From Drosophila pseudoobscura (lineage: Eukaryota > Arthropoda > Insecta > Diptera > Drosophilidae), in contig NC_046681.1 of assembly GCF_009870125.1 (NCBI RefSeq), positions 19,357,001 to 19,421,000 of the forward strand: a stretch of DNA of 64,000 bases, read 5' to 3'. Below the pieces are notes generated by a model. That model did no database searches. It saw only the letters and a list, made by a program, of their open reading frames with translations, and had not been told where the DNA came from. The stretch's first letter is position 1; every line of letters starts with the position of its first letter. Below, piece by piece: positions 36,535 through 48,900 of this stretch. Made by a program: the position numbers and the translations under genes.

Positions 36535-38155
36535 ATGTCCGAGTTTGTGCGGGAACATGTAAGTGAAATTTCCATAGAGACTTCCTGGTTGTCGTGGCAC
36601 CGAAATAGCCTGTCTTCCAGTCTCCACCCCCCACCCACCCTCCAAAAGTCTTATCAGAAAATTGCTCTGATAACTGATATCACACGACACCGACACCCCC
36701 GCCCGCTGCCATCATGGGGCATATTTTAATTTTAAACTTATCAACCAGACGCGACTCCACGACTCCACAGAGCCTACACGTGTGCTAATTGTGTTGTTCC
36801 ACCTGCGGCTGTACGGGGAATGTACATAATAATACCCAGAGATTATGAGCATAAAGTATTTATGATTAGGTAGCTCAAAACTCAATTGTGTCCGTCACTG
36901 CGGCTAGTCATGGGTTGCCATAGTTTGAGCGTGTAAAAACCCTTCACTCCCTGCCATTCGCAGCCAAAGCAAACTTCTTATCGAAATAGCGAAAAGTCAA
37001 TTAAAGATTATAGAAAAGCAGATACGGGGCAGGTCTTGAGAGCGCTGTAAAAGGCTTTGGCCAGCCCTAAACCACCGAGCCACAACGGGATGTAGTGTCT
37101 TCAACGGAATAAACATTATAAATCGCACACATATCTGTCTGTACGACTTTTGTGTCTTCCCGGAATCCCAACACAGCCTACTCTCTGCCTTGTTCCACTA
37201 CCACTGTGCCTAATTCCATCTAATTCATGGAATGTTTAGTTACTGATTCGGAAAACTAATGACTCACACTTTTTGGGGAGGTGATCTCACCGACACGACA
37301 CGGCAGACATTTCGATTAGCGAATTCCCGATTGTGGGATCTGTATTTACGATCGTTGGAAGGCACTTAGTGAGACATTAGTCTCGATTTATATGGCAGGT
37401 GTTTGCTCATGGCTCATGGCTCATGGCCGGGAATAGGCCTCCGGCAGAGTAATCTAATCTTGGGATGGGTGGGATGGTTCCATAGGCAAGGTCATATCTT
37501 CCCGTGTGACCCCTTCGTTTTGGCAATTATCACCTGTTTGGTGCTGCCTTGTCGTGTCGATTCGATGCTCAGATACCGATAAGACCTGCTTTGTATATCG
37601 GCATTCCAATGATAAGATAATGACTGCCGACAGCTGCGCATATTTGCCGAAAGTCGGCTACCGTTTGTGTTCTTTTCTTTTATATTTAAATCAGGCCACG
37701 ATATTCAAGGGGTTTGCAGAGCAAACTCTACTGTGGACATAAAATAATTTCCTCTTCACTGGCCGATATCGTGTTGGGTGTGGCACCAAACTACATAAAC
37801 GTTTATGAGTGCCATTTTAGGGGGTTACCAAGGGGTAAATCCAGTTCTTTGTTGACTCGATATCGTGTTTTAGAAGTCTCGCTTGAAAAGGGGGGCAAAT
37901 TCTACGAAAAAGAGCTCAATAATAGTTTAGGAAAACTCATTGATCATCAGAGATCTTTCAAGTAGAAATTTATGGATGGTTTTTGGCTTGTTTTTATTCA
38001 TGGGAAAACTCTACAAGTTCATTGGTCTTTCGAATATCTCGTTTGTCGTTAGTTTTCAGTTGTATTTTAAGGTCTTTATGGACTGCCCCGTGATTTATGA
38101 ACTATCGATGTAACACGATAACACAATGCCTGTGGCCTACCAGTTCTTATCGGTT
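36052..38155 (+). promoter_or_regulatory. Cluster of GATA-factor motifs around the Myo28B1 5' end
   Basis: At least nine (A/C)GATAAG or TTATCA/G motifs occur, e.g. 36052, 36230, 36242, 36650, 36668, 36738, 36977, 37577, 37606 and 38146. They lie upstream of the first exon and in intron 1. GATA factors drive midgut and fat-body expression in flies. Motifs are seen; function is inferred. Confidence 0.4.
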
Positions 38156-41100
38156 ACATTTATGATGTGAAAACTAACCTCAGGGGAATCCCTCAATGTT
38201 CTATCGACAGGGCGAGTATGTGTGGGTGAAGCCGCAGAATGCCACCAGCGAGTTTGCAGTGCCTTTCGGGGCCCGGATCGTGCGCACGGAGAAGACCCAG
38301 ACCCTGGTGTGCGATGATCGCAAGAAGCAGTTCTGGGTGCCAGCCGGGGACGTGCTCAAGGCCATGCACATCACGTCGCAGGAGGATGTGGAGGACATGA
38401 TCACGCTGGGCGATCTGCAGGAGTACACGATCCTGAGGAACTTGGAGAACCGCTACGCCAAGCAGTTGATATACGTAAGTAATGGGAACCACAAGGGTAT
38501 CCGAGGCTTTGACTAAACGCCACTCTCCCTTTCAGACTTACACCGGCTCCATGCTGGTGGCCATCAATCCCTATCAGATACTGCCGATCTACACGAATCG
38601 GGAGATCCAGCTGTACCGGAACAAGGCCTTGAACGAGCTGCCGCCGCACATCTTCGCCATCAGCGACAACGCGTTCCAGCGGCTGCAGCGGCACAAGGAG
38701 AACCAGTGCGTGGTCATCAGCGGCGAGTCGGGGGCGGGCAAGACGGAGAGCACCAAGCTGATCCTGCAGTACCTGGCCGCGATCAGCGGCAAGCACTCGT
38801 GGATCGAGCAGCAGATCATCGAGGCCAATCCGATAATGGAGGCCTTCGGCAATGCCAAGACCGTGCGGAACGACAACTCCTCGCGCTTCGGGAAGTACAT
38901 CGAGATCCGGTTCACGCCCGAGGGCGCCATCCAGGGGGCCCGCATCCAGCAGTACCTGCTCGAGAAATCGCGCATCGTCTTCCAGAGCCGGGAGGAGCGC
39001 AACTACCACATCTTCTACTGCATGCTGGCGGGGCTCACGCCGCCGGAGCGGCAGCGTCTCATGCTGCAGGAGCAGTCCCCCAGCCAGTACCACTACCTCT
39101 CGCAGGGCGGGTGCTTCACCCTGCCCGGCAGGGGCGACGCCAAGGACTTTGCCGACATCCGGGCGGCCATGAAGGTGCTCTCCTTCAAGCCGGAGGAGAT
39201 GTGGAGCATACTCTGCCTGCTGGCGGCCATCCTGCACCTGGGCAACCTGCGCTTCAAGGCCACCGAGGTGGCCAACCAGGAGGCGGCCGAGGTGCAAGAC
39301 GACGAGACCCTCAAGAGGGTGGCCAAGCTGCTGGGCATACCGGTGGCTCCGTTGAACCTGGCCCTGACCCAGCGCACAATATTCGTCCATGGCGAGCACG
39401 TGACCACCAGCCTGTCCAAGGAGTCGGCCCTGGAGGGACGCGACGCCTTCGTGAAGTCCCTGTACGACGGCATCTTCGTGCGGATCGTGCGGCGCATCAA
39501 TGAGACGATCAACAAGCAGCCGGACCGGCCGATGAACAGCATCGGGGTCCTGGACATCTTTGGGTTCGAGAACTTTGACAACAACAGCTTCGAGCAGCTG
39601 TGCATCAACTATGCCAACGAGAATCTACAGCAGTTCTTTGTGGGGCACATCTTCAAGGTGAGTCTGGCATAGGATCCCTCGATCTACGAAGGGAGCTTGG
39701 CTTCTTCGCACTCAAATGAGGGTCTCTCTCTCTCTTGGGCTCTCTTTTCGGGTCTTACAGCCCACTTCGTACGTCTCTCTCTCGTCAAACACAGCGTCAA
39801 AGCGCTCTCTGTAGTGCTGAGCACCCGAGAGAGAGTAAGCGGACCACCTCTTATCTCTCAATGCATGTATGGCTCTCTCGCAGCAACAGCAAGACCCGTT
39901 CTCTATCGTGGGGACTCTCTCTCTCAGCAAATACAAAACAAAGCGAAGCAAACGGGTCTCAACATGCATGTCTGTTCATGTTCAGGGCTGGCACGTGCTT
40001 CTACATATATTCGACTAAAGGACTATCTTAAGATATTCTTCGGAATACCTATTCGCATCGTAACCCTCAGATGCTCTACCTCTAGCTCTCCCCCTCTCAA
40101 CAATCTTTCAATTCCTTTCGTTAGATGGAACAAGATGAATACCAGAACGAGCACATCAACTGGCAGCACATCGAATTCCAGGACAATCAACAAATACTCG
40201 ACCTCATTGGCATGAAACCGATGAACCTCATGTCCCTGATCGATGAGGAATCAAAGTTCCCCAAGGGCACGGACAGCACCCTGCTGGAGAAGCTCCATGT
40301 CCAGCATGGCAATCGCTCGATTTATGTGAAAGGCAAGACCACACAGACCTCGCTGTTTGGCATCCGCCACTATGCGGGCGTCGTCATGTACAATCCGCTG
40401 GGCTTTCTCGAAAAGAATCGCGACTCGTTCAGCGGTGACCTGAGGGCGCTGGTTCAGCGCTCGGCGAACAAGTATCTGGTGGATATCTTCCCCCACGAAA
40501 TGCCCATGGACACGGCCAAGAAACAGCCGACGCTGTGCGTGAAGTTCAGGAACTCCCTGGACATGCTGATGAGGACCCTCGCACAGGCGCATCCCTACTT
40601 CATAAGGTGCATCAAGCCGAACGAATACAAGGAGCCAAAGGTGAGTAGCGTGAAGAAAACCAAAGGACTCTCAGTTCTTGACCCTCTGTAATCTCTTGTA
40701 GAACTTTGACAAGGAGCTCTGTGTGCGACAGCTACGCTACTCGGGCATGATGGAGACGGCGCGCATCCGACGCGCAGGATATCCCATACGCACCGCCTAC
40801 CGCGCCTTCGTGGAGCGCTATCGATTGCTGGTGCCGCCCACGGGACCCCTGGAGAAGTGCGACTGTCGCCAGGTGGCGCAACAGATCTGCTTGGCCACAC
40901 TGCCCGCCGACTCGGACCGCCAGTTCGGCAAGACCAAGCTCTTCCTGCGGGACGAGGATGATGCCAGCCTGGAGGTGCAGCGCTCGCAGCTGATGCTCAA
41001 GTCGATTGTGGCCATACAGCGAGGGTTCCGGCGCGTGCTCTTCCGGCGATATCTGCAGAGATACCGCCAGGCCATCGTCACCGTGCAGCGGCATTGGCGG

Positions 41101-44100
41101 GGTCGCCTCCAGCGTCGTAAGTACCAGATCATGCGCCAGGGCTTCCACCGGTTGGGCGCCTGCGTAGCTTCCCAGCAGCTGACCACGAAATTCACGATGG
41201 TAAGATGCCGCACCATCAAGCTGCAGGCCCTCTCGCGGGGCTACCTCACCCGCAAGGACTTCCAGTCGAAGCTGGCGGCCCGCAGACAGCAGCAGAAGGA
41301 CGAGCAGCAGAAGATGGTGCGCCTGAAGGAGGAGCAAGAACTGCAGCGGCTCAAGCAGCAGCAGGAGCAAAAGGCACAGAAGGAGCTAGAGCAGCTGCGT
41401 CTCAACGAGGAACAGGAGGCGCAGCGTCTCAAGGCCGAGGAGGAGCAGCGGCTCAAGGCCGCGGAGGAGCAGCGGCTCAAGGACGAGGCAGCCACCCGCA
41501 ATGCCCTGGCCATGGCCGCTCTGCAGCAGCCCAAGCGCACAAAGTCCCTCAAGCAGGAGGCACCCAAGGCGCCCACCCAGCAGGCGCGCATGTCCCTGCC
41601 GCCGCCACCGACCACTCTGATCGTCGCTGCTCCTGTGGCCACGCGTCCCGCCAGTCAGACCGCCGCCAAGACCACGAACGGCATTGCCCCCATACCGGAG
41701 AGCCCGCAGGGCTACAACGACGTGGAGTCCTCCAAGCAGATGGTGGACGATGTGTTCGGCTTCCTCAACGACGAGCCCGATGTGAGTGGTCCCCTGGGGC
41801 CGAATGTCAAGGCGAAGTCTCTGATGTTCGAGCGGGAGCTGCGCCTGCGCAAAGACGTGCCCACGAAGCTCCTGTCCCGGCCCGTCAACTACTACGAGGC
41901 GGCGCCGCGGAAGATCGTCAACCAGACCCGCCTCTAGTAGGGACGCTCGGCCGGGACAGAGGGGCCCTGAACAAACTAGACCTAGCTGTAGATGATATTA
42001 CTCCCAAGGCTGGACGACGACTCCTTGGCTGCCAGGGTCGTCTTCCAGCCTTGCGACTCGCCTTCATTGGGACTCCATTTGGCTGCCTACTTTTTTATGT
42101 ACAAATCTATTAAATGCAGCTTGTATATTCCATATAATATATACTAACGTACACGAGTGTATATTGTATTTGTAGAATGAGAAAAAGCTGTGTTTGTGAT
42201 CGCTTTTTGTTACAGTTTCCTCAATCGATGAATGTATATATCGTAGTATCTGTATAACCATAATATTTATTATACTCTGTAAATAAAACCCATTGCTGGT
42301 GATATCTAAGGAATCTAGAGATAAATGTTTCGTTTTCTCGTCTGCTCTGCGTTGGTTGTGGTTTGCTTTCCATTCGCCCCCAATCTTTGGCTTATTGTAT
42401 ATCGTCCCCGTCAACTCCAGTGAGTGTCCCCATAATAACCCACCCTCTGGGATCGCATGTCACCATTATATTCAAATACCATGTACCTATGACTAATTTG
42501 GTTATATATTTATTTCATTTGCCTAGACTTTAGGAATAGATTATCTCTATACAGATACGACATTCATTTCTTTATTTTTTCAATTGGTTTTCTAAAGATT
42601 AGAGCTTTTTAGAGTTCTTAAAATATTCCTATGCCATAGATACCGATCTAAAGGCTCTTATTAAAGCGGAAATTATTTCTTTTTATTGTATTTACATCAT
42701 AAAAGCTGGACTCATTAAAAAATAGATTAGCCAGAAGGTTATTTACAACCCCCAAGCCATAGGCCAAGCCATAGAGGGTTCCCTCTAAAATTTACAGCCG
42801 TATTTCCTATCGCTGTGGAATTTCATACAATTTTTGTATAAAAATAGTTGAGGAATTTCCCCTGGAAACACTTTATAGCATATACCAAAAAATTCCAAGA
42901 ATGTCCTAGAACTTTGGATTATATTTAATAGAATTTTACTCGGGAAATATCTTCCTTCAGGCCAGAATATTCCCCAGTAACCTTTACCATTTCCACTTTA
43001 AAATAAAACAACCACAAAGCACAACAACATCCACAACAGAAACAAAAAAAAACAGAGTTTATTAGGCAGATTTCGAAGAGGTTCCCAGAAGTCGGAGATC
43101 CACACCGGGTCGTCTTTAGTCAGCAACTGAATTTGGAGCCAAAGGAAAATGGATGTGGAGCGTGGTCAATGGCGGGCGACAGGCCGCTATCAGTGGGGCG
43201 GCAGAAGTTTAAAACAAATACCCAAAATGATAAATGAAATAAAACCCCGATCGTAAATAATCGGCCGCAGAGTCCTTATCGCGAGGGCATATCTTCGGGT
43301 GCAGCATGCCCCGTATATTTATAAAAGCTTACGCCTAAAGCACCTCTCGATAAGTGGCACTCAGATTACAGCTGTCGAAATAATTAATACCTCTGAAATA
43401 TAAACTGAATTGAATGTCTAAGAGTATAAGAGAACACCACTTGAGGGCTCCACAGAGAGAGGGAGAGGGATCTAAATAGTTGAACGAGTCGCAAAGAGTT
43501 TACCCTGGAAGTCACTAACAAAAACCTTCTTTATTTGCAGGCTGCTCGGAAGAGGCTCCAGGCCATTGCCTCTGGCGACACCATACGCCTGCCCAAGCCG
43601 GTGGCCAAGAACATAGACACCTCGGACTTCAGCTATCTGAAATATGCCTCCACGTACTTCTGCGGTGGCGCCACGGCACAGCATGAAAGGAAGCCCCTGA
43701 AGCAGGCCCTGCTGAAGCATGAACTGCCTTTGGATGAAATGGCCTCAAAGGTGAGTCCTTTCTAAGTATAACTCAAACAGAGATTCAAAGACTTATCCCC
43801 TTCTTAGGCCATTTGGTTGACGATTCTGCGATTCATGGGCGATATCCCAGAGGTATCCCCATCGTCGCCCATTCTCCCCTTGGACGATGCCAATATCATG
43901 AGTGATTTGTCGCGGCTCTTGAGCGCATTTGGTTCTTCAAAGCCCCGACTATTTGTGCGTCAGGCCCTCAAGCGTCCCTCCAAGCTGCAGGGCAGTAGCC
44001 AGAGGGAGGCCGAGATGTTCTACCAGCACTGGCTGAATGCCTCCAGCAGCCATCTGGATAAGCTGCACTTCATCATTGGACATGGCATCCTGAAGGATAA

Positions 44101-47100
44101 CCTAAGGTAAGGCTTGGCAGTAAGGAGCGTATCAGTATTAACCTTTCAACTCCTGCCAGAGATGAAATTCTTGCTCAGATCTGCAAGCAGCTGTACTTGA
44201 ATCCCAGTCGCACTTCCTATTCCCGGGGCTGGCTGCTCCTGTCCCTCTGCCTGAGCTGCTTTCCGCCAAGCACGGACTTTGAGCCGCATCTCCGGAGCTT
44301 CATGAAGCAGGGAACCGCCCAGCTCCAGGCCGCACCCTCGCTGCAGCGTCTGGAGCGGACTCTGATGAATGGCGCCCGCTGCCAGCCGCCGTCGCTGCTA
44401 GAGCTGCAGGCCATCCGCGGACGCCAGCCCCTGAAGCTGGACATTCACCTGATGGACGGAGAGACGCGTCGACTGCAGGTGGATGCCGCCAGCACGGCCA
44501 GGGAGGCCGTGCAGCAGCTGTGCCAAGGCCTGGGACTCAGCGACTGCTTTGGCTTTGGATTGCTGATGTCGCTGCACGGCAGACTCATGCCACTCGGCGC
44601 TGGACGAGAGCACGTGCTGGACGCAATTTCGGTGTGCGAGCAGCGCCAGCTGGATGCCCCCTGGAAGCTGTACCTGCGTAAGGAGATGTTCGCCACGTGG
44701 CATGATCCCGCGGTGGATCCCAAGGCCACGCATCTGATCTACAAGCAGATCATGAACGGCCTCAAGTGCGGAGAGTATCGCTGTCGCTCCGAGAAGGACA
44801 TTGCCATGGTCTGTGCCTTGGCCTGCTTCATTGAGCACGGCCCGGGCGCCATCGGAAGCCTGCAGACCACCGAGATCACGGCCTTCGTCCCCAGTGATCT
44901 CCTGGCCCCGGGCGAGCGTGCCGTGCAGAACTGGAGCCGCCTCATTGCAGCCACCTACGAGCGCAGTTCGTATGTCAGGCAGGAGCAGGAGGCAGAGCAG
45001 ATGGCGGCCAGCCAGCAGAGGGCCAAGGAGGACATCTGTTTGTTTGCCCATCTCTCGTGGCCCATGCGACACTCGCGGCTGTTCGAGGTGCTCCGCAAGG
45101 AGGGCCCAAAGCTGCAGAGCGACGAGCTGATGCTGGCCATCAATGCCACAGGGCTCTTCCTGATCGACGAAACGGAGCAGGTGCTGGCCTCCTGCAGCTT
45201 TGCCGAGCTGCTAAAGGTGCACGCGGAGTCCAACGAGGAGCTGCACGTCCGCACCGTGCAGCAAGTGAACTTTGTGCTGCAGTGCAGCGCCGCCGAGGAC
45301 GCCAGCGAGGTCATCAACTATATGCTGGACAATCTCCGGCAGCGGTCCAGCTTCGGCGTGGCCCTCGATCACTCCCAGGAGTTGGACGACGAAGATTTCC
45401 TCACTCTCTCGCCCGGGGATCTCGTCCAGTTCGATTCGGGTGTCACCGGGGCCCAACTTATGGCCGGCAATGCCCAGCAGTGCTGGCGTGGCTGTGTCAA
45501 GGGTCAGTGGGGTCAGTTCGCCGCCGGCAATGTCCGTGTCCTGGCCACACTCACGGAGCCCACCGCCAAGCTGCAGGAGATCTTCCGCGAAGGCCGATTC
45601 GATGAGGAGGCGCCCAAGCCGGTTCCTCGCAAAGCTGTTCTACGCCGTCGTCAGCACAATATTTCTCAGCTGGCTGAGATGCAGTTTAGGGAGGCCATAG
45701 AGTAAGTTCTTCGGAAAGTCGGCAATGGAAGGAAGATAATCCAGGTTTTACTTTTCCTCAGATCTGACAAGGGTCCTCTCTCGAAGTATTCGCCGGAACC
45801 GCTCAAGGCCCCACTACTCAAGGCGCTGGGATCGAAGCCGCAGCTGTTTCAACAGGCCTTGGTCATCTACCATCACATACTGAAGGTAGTAGGGCTATTC
45901 CGGAGTAATGTTCCAAACTAAATTTCAATATTTTCCCGCTAGTACATGGGTGATATAGCCAGGAGCAATCTGCCCGTCAACACGGACCTCATCTTCCAGC
46001 CGGCTCTGCAGCATCCGCTGCTGTGCGATGAGCTCTACTGCCAGCTGATGAAGCAGCTGAGCGACAATCCCTCCACGGAGGGCGAGAAGCGGGGCTGGGA
46101 CCTGCTCTATCTGGCCACGGGTCTGATGGCGCCCAGTGTCCTGATCATGCGGGAGCTGCTCATCCTGCTGCGCATGCGCGCCGACTCGCTGGCGGATGCC
46201 TGTCTGAAGCGCCTGAAGCGCTCCGTGCAGCACGGCCAGCGGAAGCAGGCGCCGCATCTGATCGAGGTGGAGGGCATCCAGCAGCGGTGCATGCACATCT
46301 ACCACAAGATCTACTTCCCAGACGACACGGTGGAGGCCTTCGAGATTGAGTCGCATACGCGCGGGGCAGAGCTGATCACGGAGATCGCCCACCGACTGGA
46401 GCTGAAGACCGCCGTGGGCTACAGCATCTTCCTGAAGACCGGCGACAAGGTGTACGCCATGCCGGAGGCGGACTTTGTGTTCGATTTCATCAGCCAACTG
46501 CTGTACTGGCTGCGCCAGCAGAAGACCATTCGCTCCGCCTGCGACGGCCACTACCAGCTGCACTTCATGCGGAAGCTCTGGCTGAACAACCAGCCGGGCG
46601 AGGATCCGAATGGGGATGTGATCTTCAGCTATCCCCAGGAGCTGCACAAGTATCTCAAGGGCTACTACCCCATAGACTGCGAGCAGGCCTCGCAGCTGGC
46701 GGGACTCGTCTACAGTGCGGATCAGGAGGTCAGTCTCCAGAGACTGCCGGAAGTGCTGCCCCGCCTGGTGCCCGAGGATCTGATACCCCTGCAGACGGTG
46801 GCCGACTGGCGCCAGCAGATACTCCCACGAATCCACCACGAGCAGTTGACCGAAGACCAGGCCAAGCTTCTGTTCCTGCAGGCACTCTCCCAGCAGCAGT
46901 GCTTCGGCTCCACCTTCTTTGTGGTGAAGCAGCAGAATGACGAGACCCTGCCCGAGTGCCTTCTGATCGCCATCAACAGCTCCGGCTTCCACCTGCTGGA
47001 TGCCCAGACGAAGCAAACCCTCCGAAGCTTCGAGTACTCGCAGCTGGGGATGTGGAGCTCGGGGAAGAACCACTTCCACATACGCTTCGGCAACATGATC

Positions 47101-47199
47101 GGAGCCTCGAAGCTGCTGTGCAGCACCACCCAGGGCTACAAAATGGACGATCTACTGGCCTCCTACGTGAGGTACTTTACTGATCAGGATCAGGGGTAG
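36535..47199 (+). CDS. Myo28B1: Unconventional myosin, class VII (MyTH4-FERM)
   Basis: Actin-based motor of the myosin VII family. Exons: 36535-36558, 38211-38474, 38536-39657, 40125-40640, 40702-41781, 43541-43750, 43808-44106, 44160-45701, 45762-45885, 45943-47199; phases agree throughout, giving 2145 aa. The first exon encodes only MSEFVREH. Order: motor with P-loop GESGAGKT (159-166), switch [10 protein letters not shown] and switch [12 protein letters not shown] motifs from about 739; a charged Gln/Glu/Arg-rich helix (about 835-935); MyTH4 ([19 protein letters not shown] onward); FERM; an SH3-like segment ([20 protein letters not shown]); a second MyTH4 and FERM ending in [13 protein letters not shown]. 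This is the full myosin VII plan and length. crinkled is the other fly class VII gene; position next to Slob and Tep2 favours Myo28B1. Coding ends 20 bp from the convergent carboxypeptidase gene. Confidence 0.93.
36559..38210 (+). other. Myo28B1 intron 1
   Basis: 1.65 kb between the 8-codon starter exon and the SH3-like/motor exon. It carries part of the GATA-motif cluster; no other exon seen. Confidence 0.6.
39658..40124 (+). other. Myo28B1 intron with CTCTCT tracts
   Basis: 467 bp, donor GTGAGT, acceptor TTTCGTTAG. Several CTCTCTCT runs recur every 50-70 bp (39722, 39773, 39870, 39913). Nothing coding. Confidence 0.6.
40702..42287 (+). other. Myo28B1: Alternative terminal exon: tail-less Myo28B1 isoform
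   Basis: If the strong donor at 41782 (GAT|GTGAGT) is not used, the frame stays open for 51 more codons to TAG at 41937. A 3' UTR follows with AATAAA at 42282-42287. The product would be 1053 aa: motor, IQ and charged helix but no MyTH4-FERM tail. It ends ...[13 protein letters not shown] fits the class I PDZ-ligand pattern (S/T-x-Leu-COOH). Confidence 0.55.
41938..43540 (+). other. Myo28B1 intron / alternative 3' UTR
   Basis: The first ~350 bp would be the 3' UTR of the short isoform. The rest is AT-rich with a 'Cys-free' look of plain intron, ending in a TATA-like motif at 43320 and two GATA motifs (43275, 43349) before the MyTH4 exon. Confidence 0.5.
43320..43367 (+). promoter_or_regulatory. 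Possible internal TATA/GATA promoter in Myo28B1
   Basis: TATAAAAG at 43320-43327, a GATAAG motif at 43349 and an Inr-like TCAGATT at 43361 lie 170-220 bp before the first tail exon. TATA-to-Inr spacing (43 bp) is longer than the usual ~31, so this is weak. It would yield a headless MyTH4-FERM transcript. Confidence 0.25.
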
Positions 47200-47219
47200 T
47201 CCCATACAATACACATTGC

Positions 47220-48793
47220 TTATATATATCCCAGTTCCTTGGTCTTGTCAATGAGAGCCAGCATGCCGGCCATCAGCTCCTCGCAGTTGGGGATAATCTG
47301 CACGGGGGGCAGAATGAAGCCATAGCGTCCCTGGTCGCGGTACTCGATGGTGAACGCAACCTTCTTGTCCAGCTCATTGAACACCCAGTCCACGGAGGTG
47401 CCCGTGGCCACATCTACAAAGAGAAACATTCGATTATCTAAGGACTTATTTAAGGACCCTTCATTGTGGTGTGAACTTACAAAGGACATCGGCTGTGGAG
47501 CCATAGCGGTAGACAGTGCCGTAGGGCAGGTCTTCGATGGCGGTGGCAAAGGCCTCGCCAATCTCCAGGAGATCCGCGTAGTTGTCTGGAAATTCTGCGG
47601 CAGTGTGTCCATAGGGAGAGAGCAGATACTGGCCATAGGAGTGGAAGGATATGTACACGCTGAACTGGTCCTTTATCTGGGTAAGGTACTCCACCAAAGC
47701 CTTCGCCTCTGGCTCGGAGCCAGGCTCGTCTCCGGCAAAGGTCTCGCTGCAGGGATTCGAAGAGGCGCCATTGTTCTCCAGCCAGTGGGAGTCAAAGTTT
47801 CGGTTGGCATCGGCTCCAATGCATTCATTTGTGGCATGCGGCTGACGGGTCTTCCTCCACATGCGATTCTAAGAGTGGAGAAGAAATTGGTTTACAACAG
47901 AAGAAAGTAGAAGAAAGTTTACGGCACCTTCGCGTGGGAGTACTCGAAGCCATCCACATTGAACACGGGCACAATGTGCCAGTCGTAGCTTTCAGCCAGA
48001 TTCCGAACTGCCGGCTCCTCGGAGGTGAGCAGCTGATTGATGAACCACGTGGCGCTGGCGGATGTAATCCACTCCCTGGCATGGATATTGGACTCGATGA
48101 AGATGCCCGGATTGCCCGCCTTGTGGGAGATCTTAATGCCGCGAATGGTGCGTCCCTCGTAGGACTGGCCCACGATGAACTCCTCGGTCACCGTGGGATA
48201 CGCGGCCAGTACACTGTCCAGCCAGGCCTCGATCTCGGACAGCTCGTAGTATTTAGTCCAGCCAAAGGTGCCACTATCTGCGGCGGCAGTGACTTGCTCT
48301 CCATCGATAAGCCTAAGTGGGGGAATGGGATCGTAATGTTTAATGGCCTCTCATAAACCCCGCATAATTGTTGGCTAATCGGCCACGTCCATCGGCCATC
48401 CACTCTTATCGATTGCGTACTTACTCTTGAACATTCTCAATCATCTGCTCGCTGCTGATGTCGTTGACTTTTAATAGTTCCTGGAAGTGCTTCAGCTCCT
48501 CGGGACTAACCATGATGTGCACTTCCTTGGTATGCTCATCATATTCCTTCCAGATGTCGTACTACAAAAAGGATAAGTCTCCTTGGTAATCCTCAGTTTC
48601 AATTCCAAATGAAAGCCTGTCTCACCTTATTGGAGATCTCACCAATCTTCTCGATCAAAGCCAATTGGATCCTGTTCCGAATCGTCAGCTTGTATACCCC
48701 GTAGTTATCAAACCGCTGTTTGGGGGTATCCTTGAGGGTCCCAGCACTAGCCAGGACCACCAGCGTGGCGGCACACAACCAAAGCAGACGCAT
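47220..48793 (-). CDS. Secreted zinc carboxypeptidase, M14A (copy A)
   Basis: Secreted pro-metallocarboxypeptidase removing C-terminal residues, probably digestive. Exons: 48793-48626, 48561-48425, 48312-47928, 47868-47481, 47413-47220; 423 aa. The start at 48793 puts MRLLWLCAATLVVLASAG as signal peptide; in-frame ATGs at 48802 and 48826 would add 3 or 11 residues. Propeptide about 18-110, then catalytic domain with zinc ligands His179 and Glu182 (HAREW) and His306 (FHSYGQ), substrate-binding ANRN (251-254), the GRYGF region and general base Glu383 (TIEYRD). The S1' residue equivalent to CPA 255 appears to be Thr (YGSTAD), not Asp, arguing against B-type specificity. The third donor is weak (AAG|GTGCCG). 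Probably orthologous to one of the 28B-C paralogues CG7025/CG18585; I cannot say which. Confidence 0.93.
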
Positions 48794-48900
48794 ATTGACC
48801 ATTAACTGACTTTCTGGCGAACCCATCAGCCCAAAAGAAACACCTTTCCCATCGTAATCGCTACCGTAATCGAATCTTAATTCTTTTATTATGCTTTCGA
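48794..48900 (-). promoter_or_regulatory. Compact spacer: poly(A) signal of copy B and promoter of copy A
   Basis: The only A/T element here, AATAAAAG on the minus strand at 48890-48883, lies 11 nt past the copy B stop. It is about 90 nt before the copy A ATG. It is the obvious poly(A) signal for B and the best TATA-like candidate for A. Confidence 0.4.

Noticed and set aside
38401..39399. 332-codon ORF antisense to Myo28B1
   Set aside because: Mirror of the GC-rich motor-domain codons; residue content follows the antisense of a real gene.
45925..47079. 384-codon ORF antisense to the Myo28B1 tail
   Set aside because: Same reason: complement of conserved MyTH4-FERM codons.
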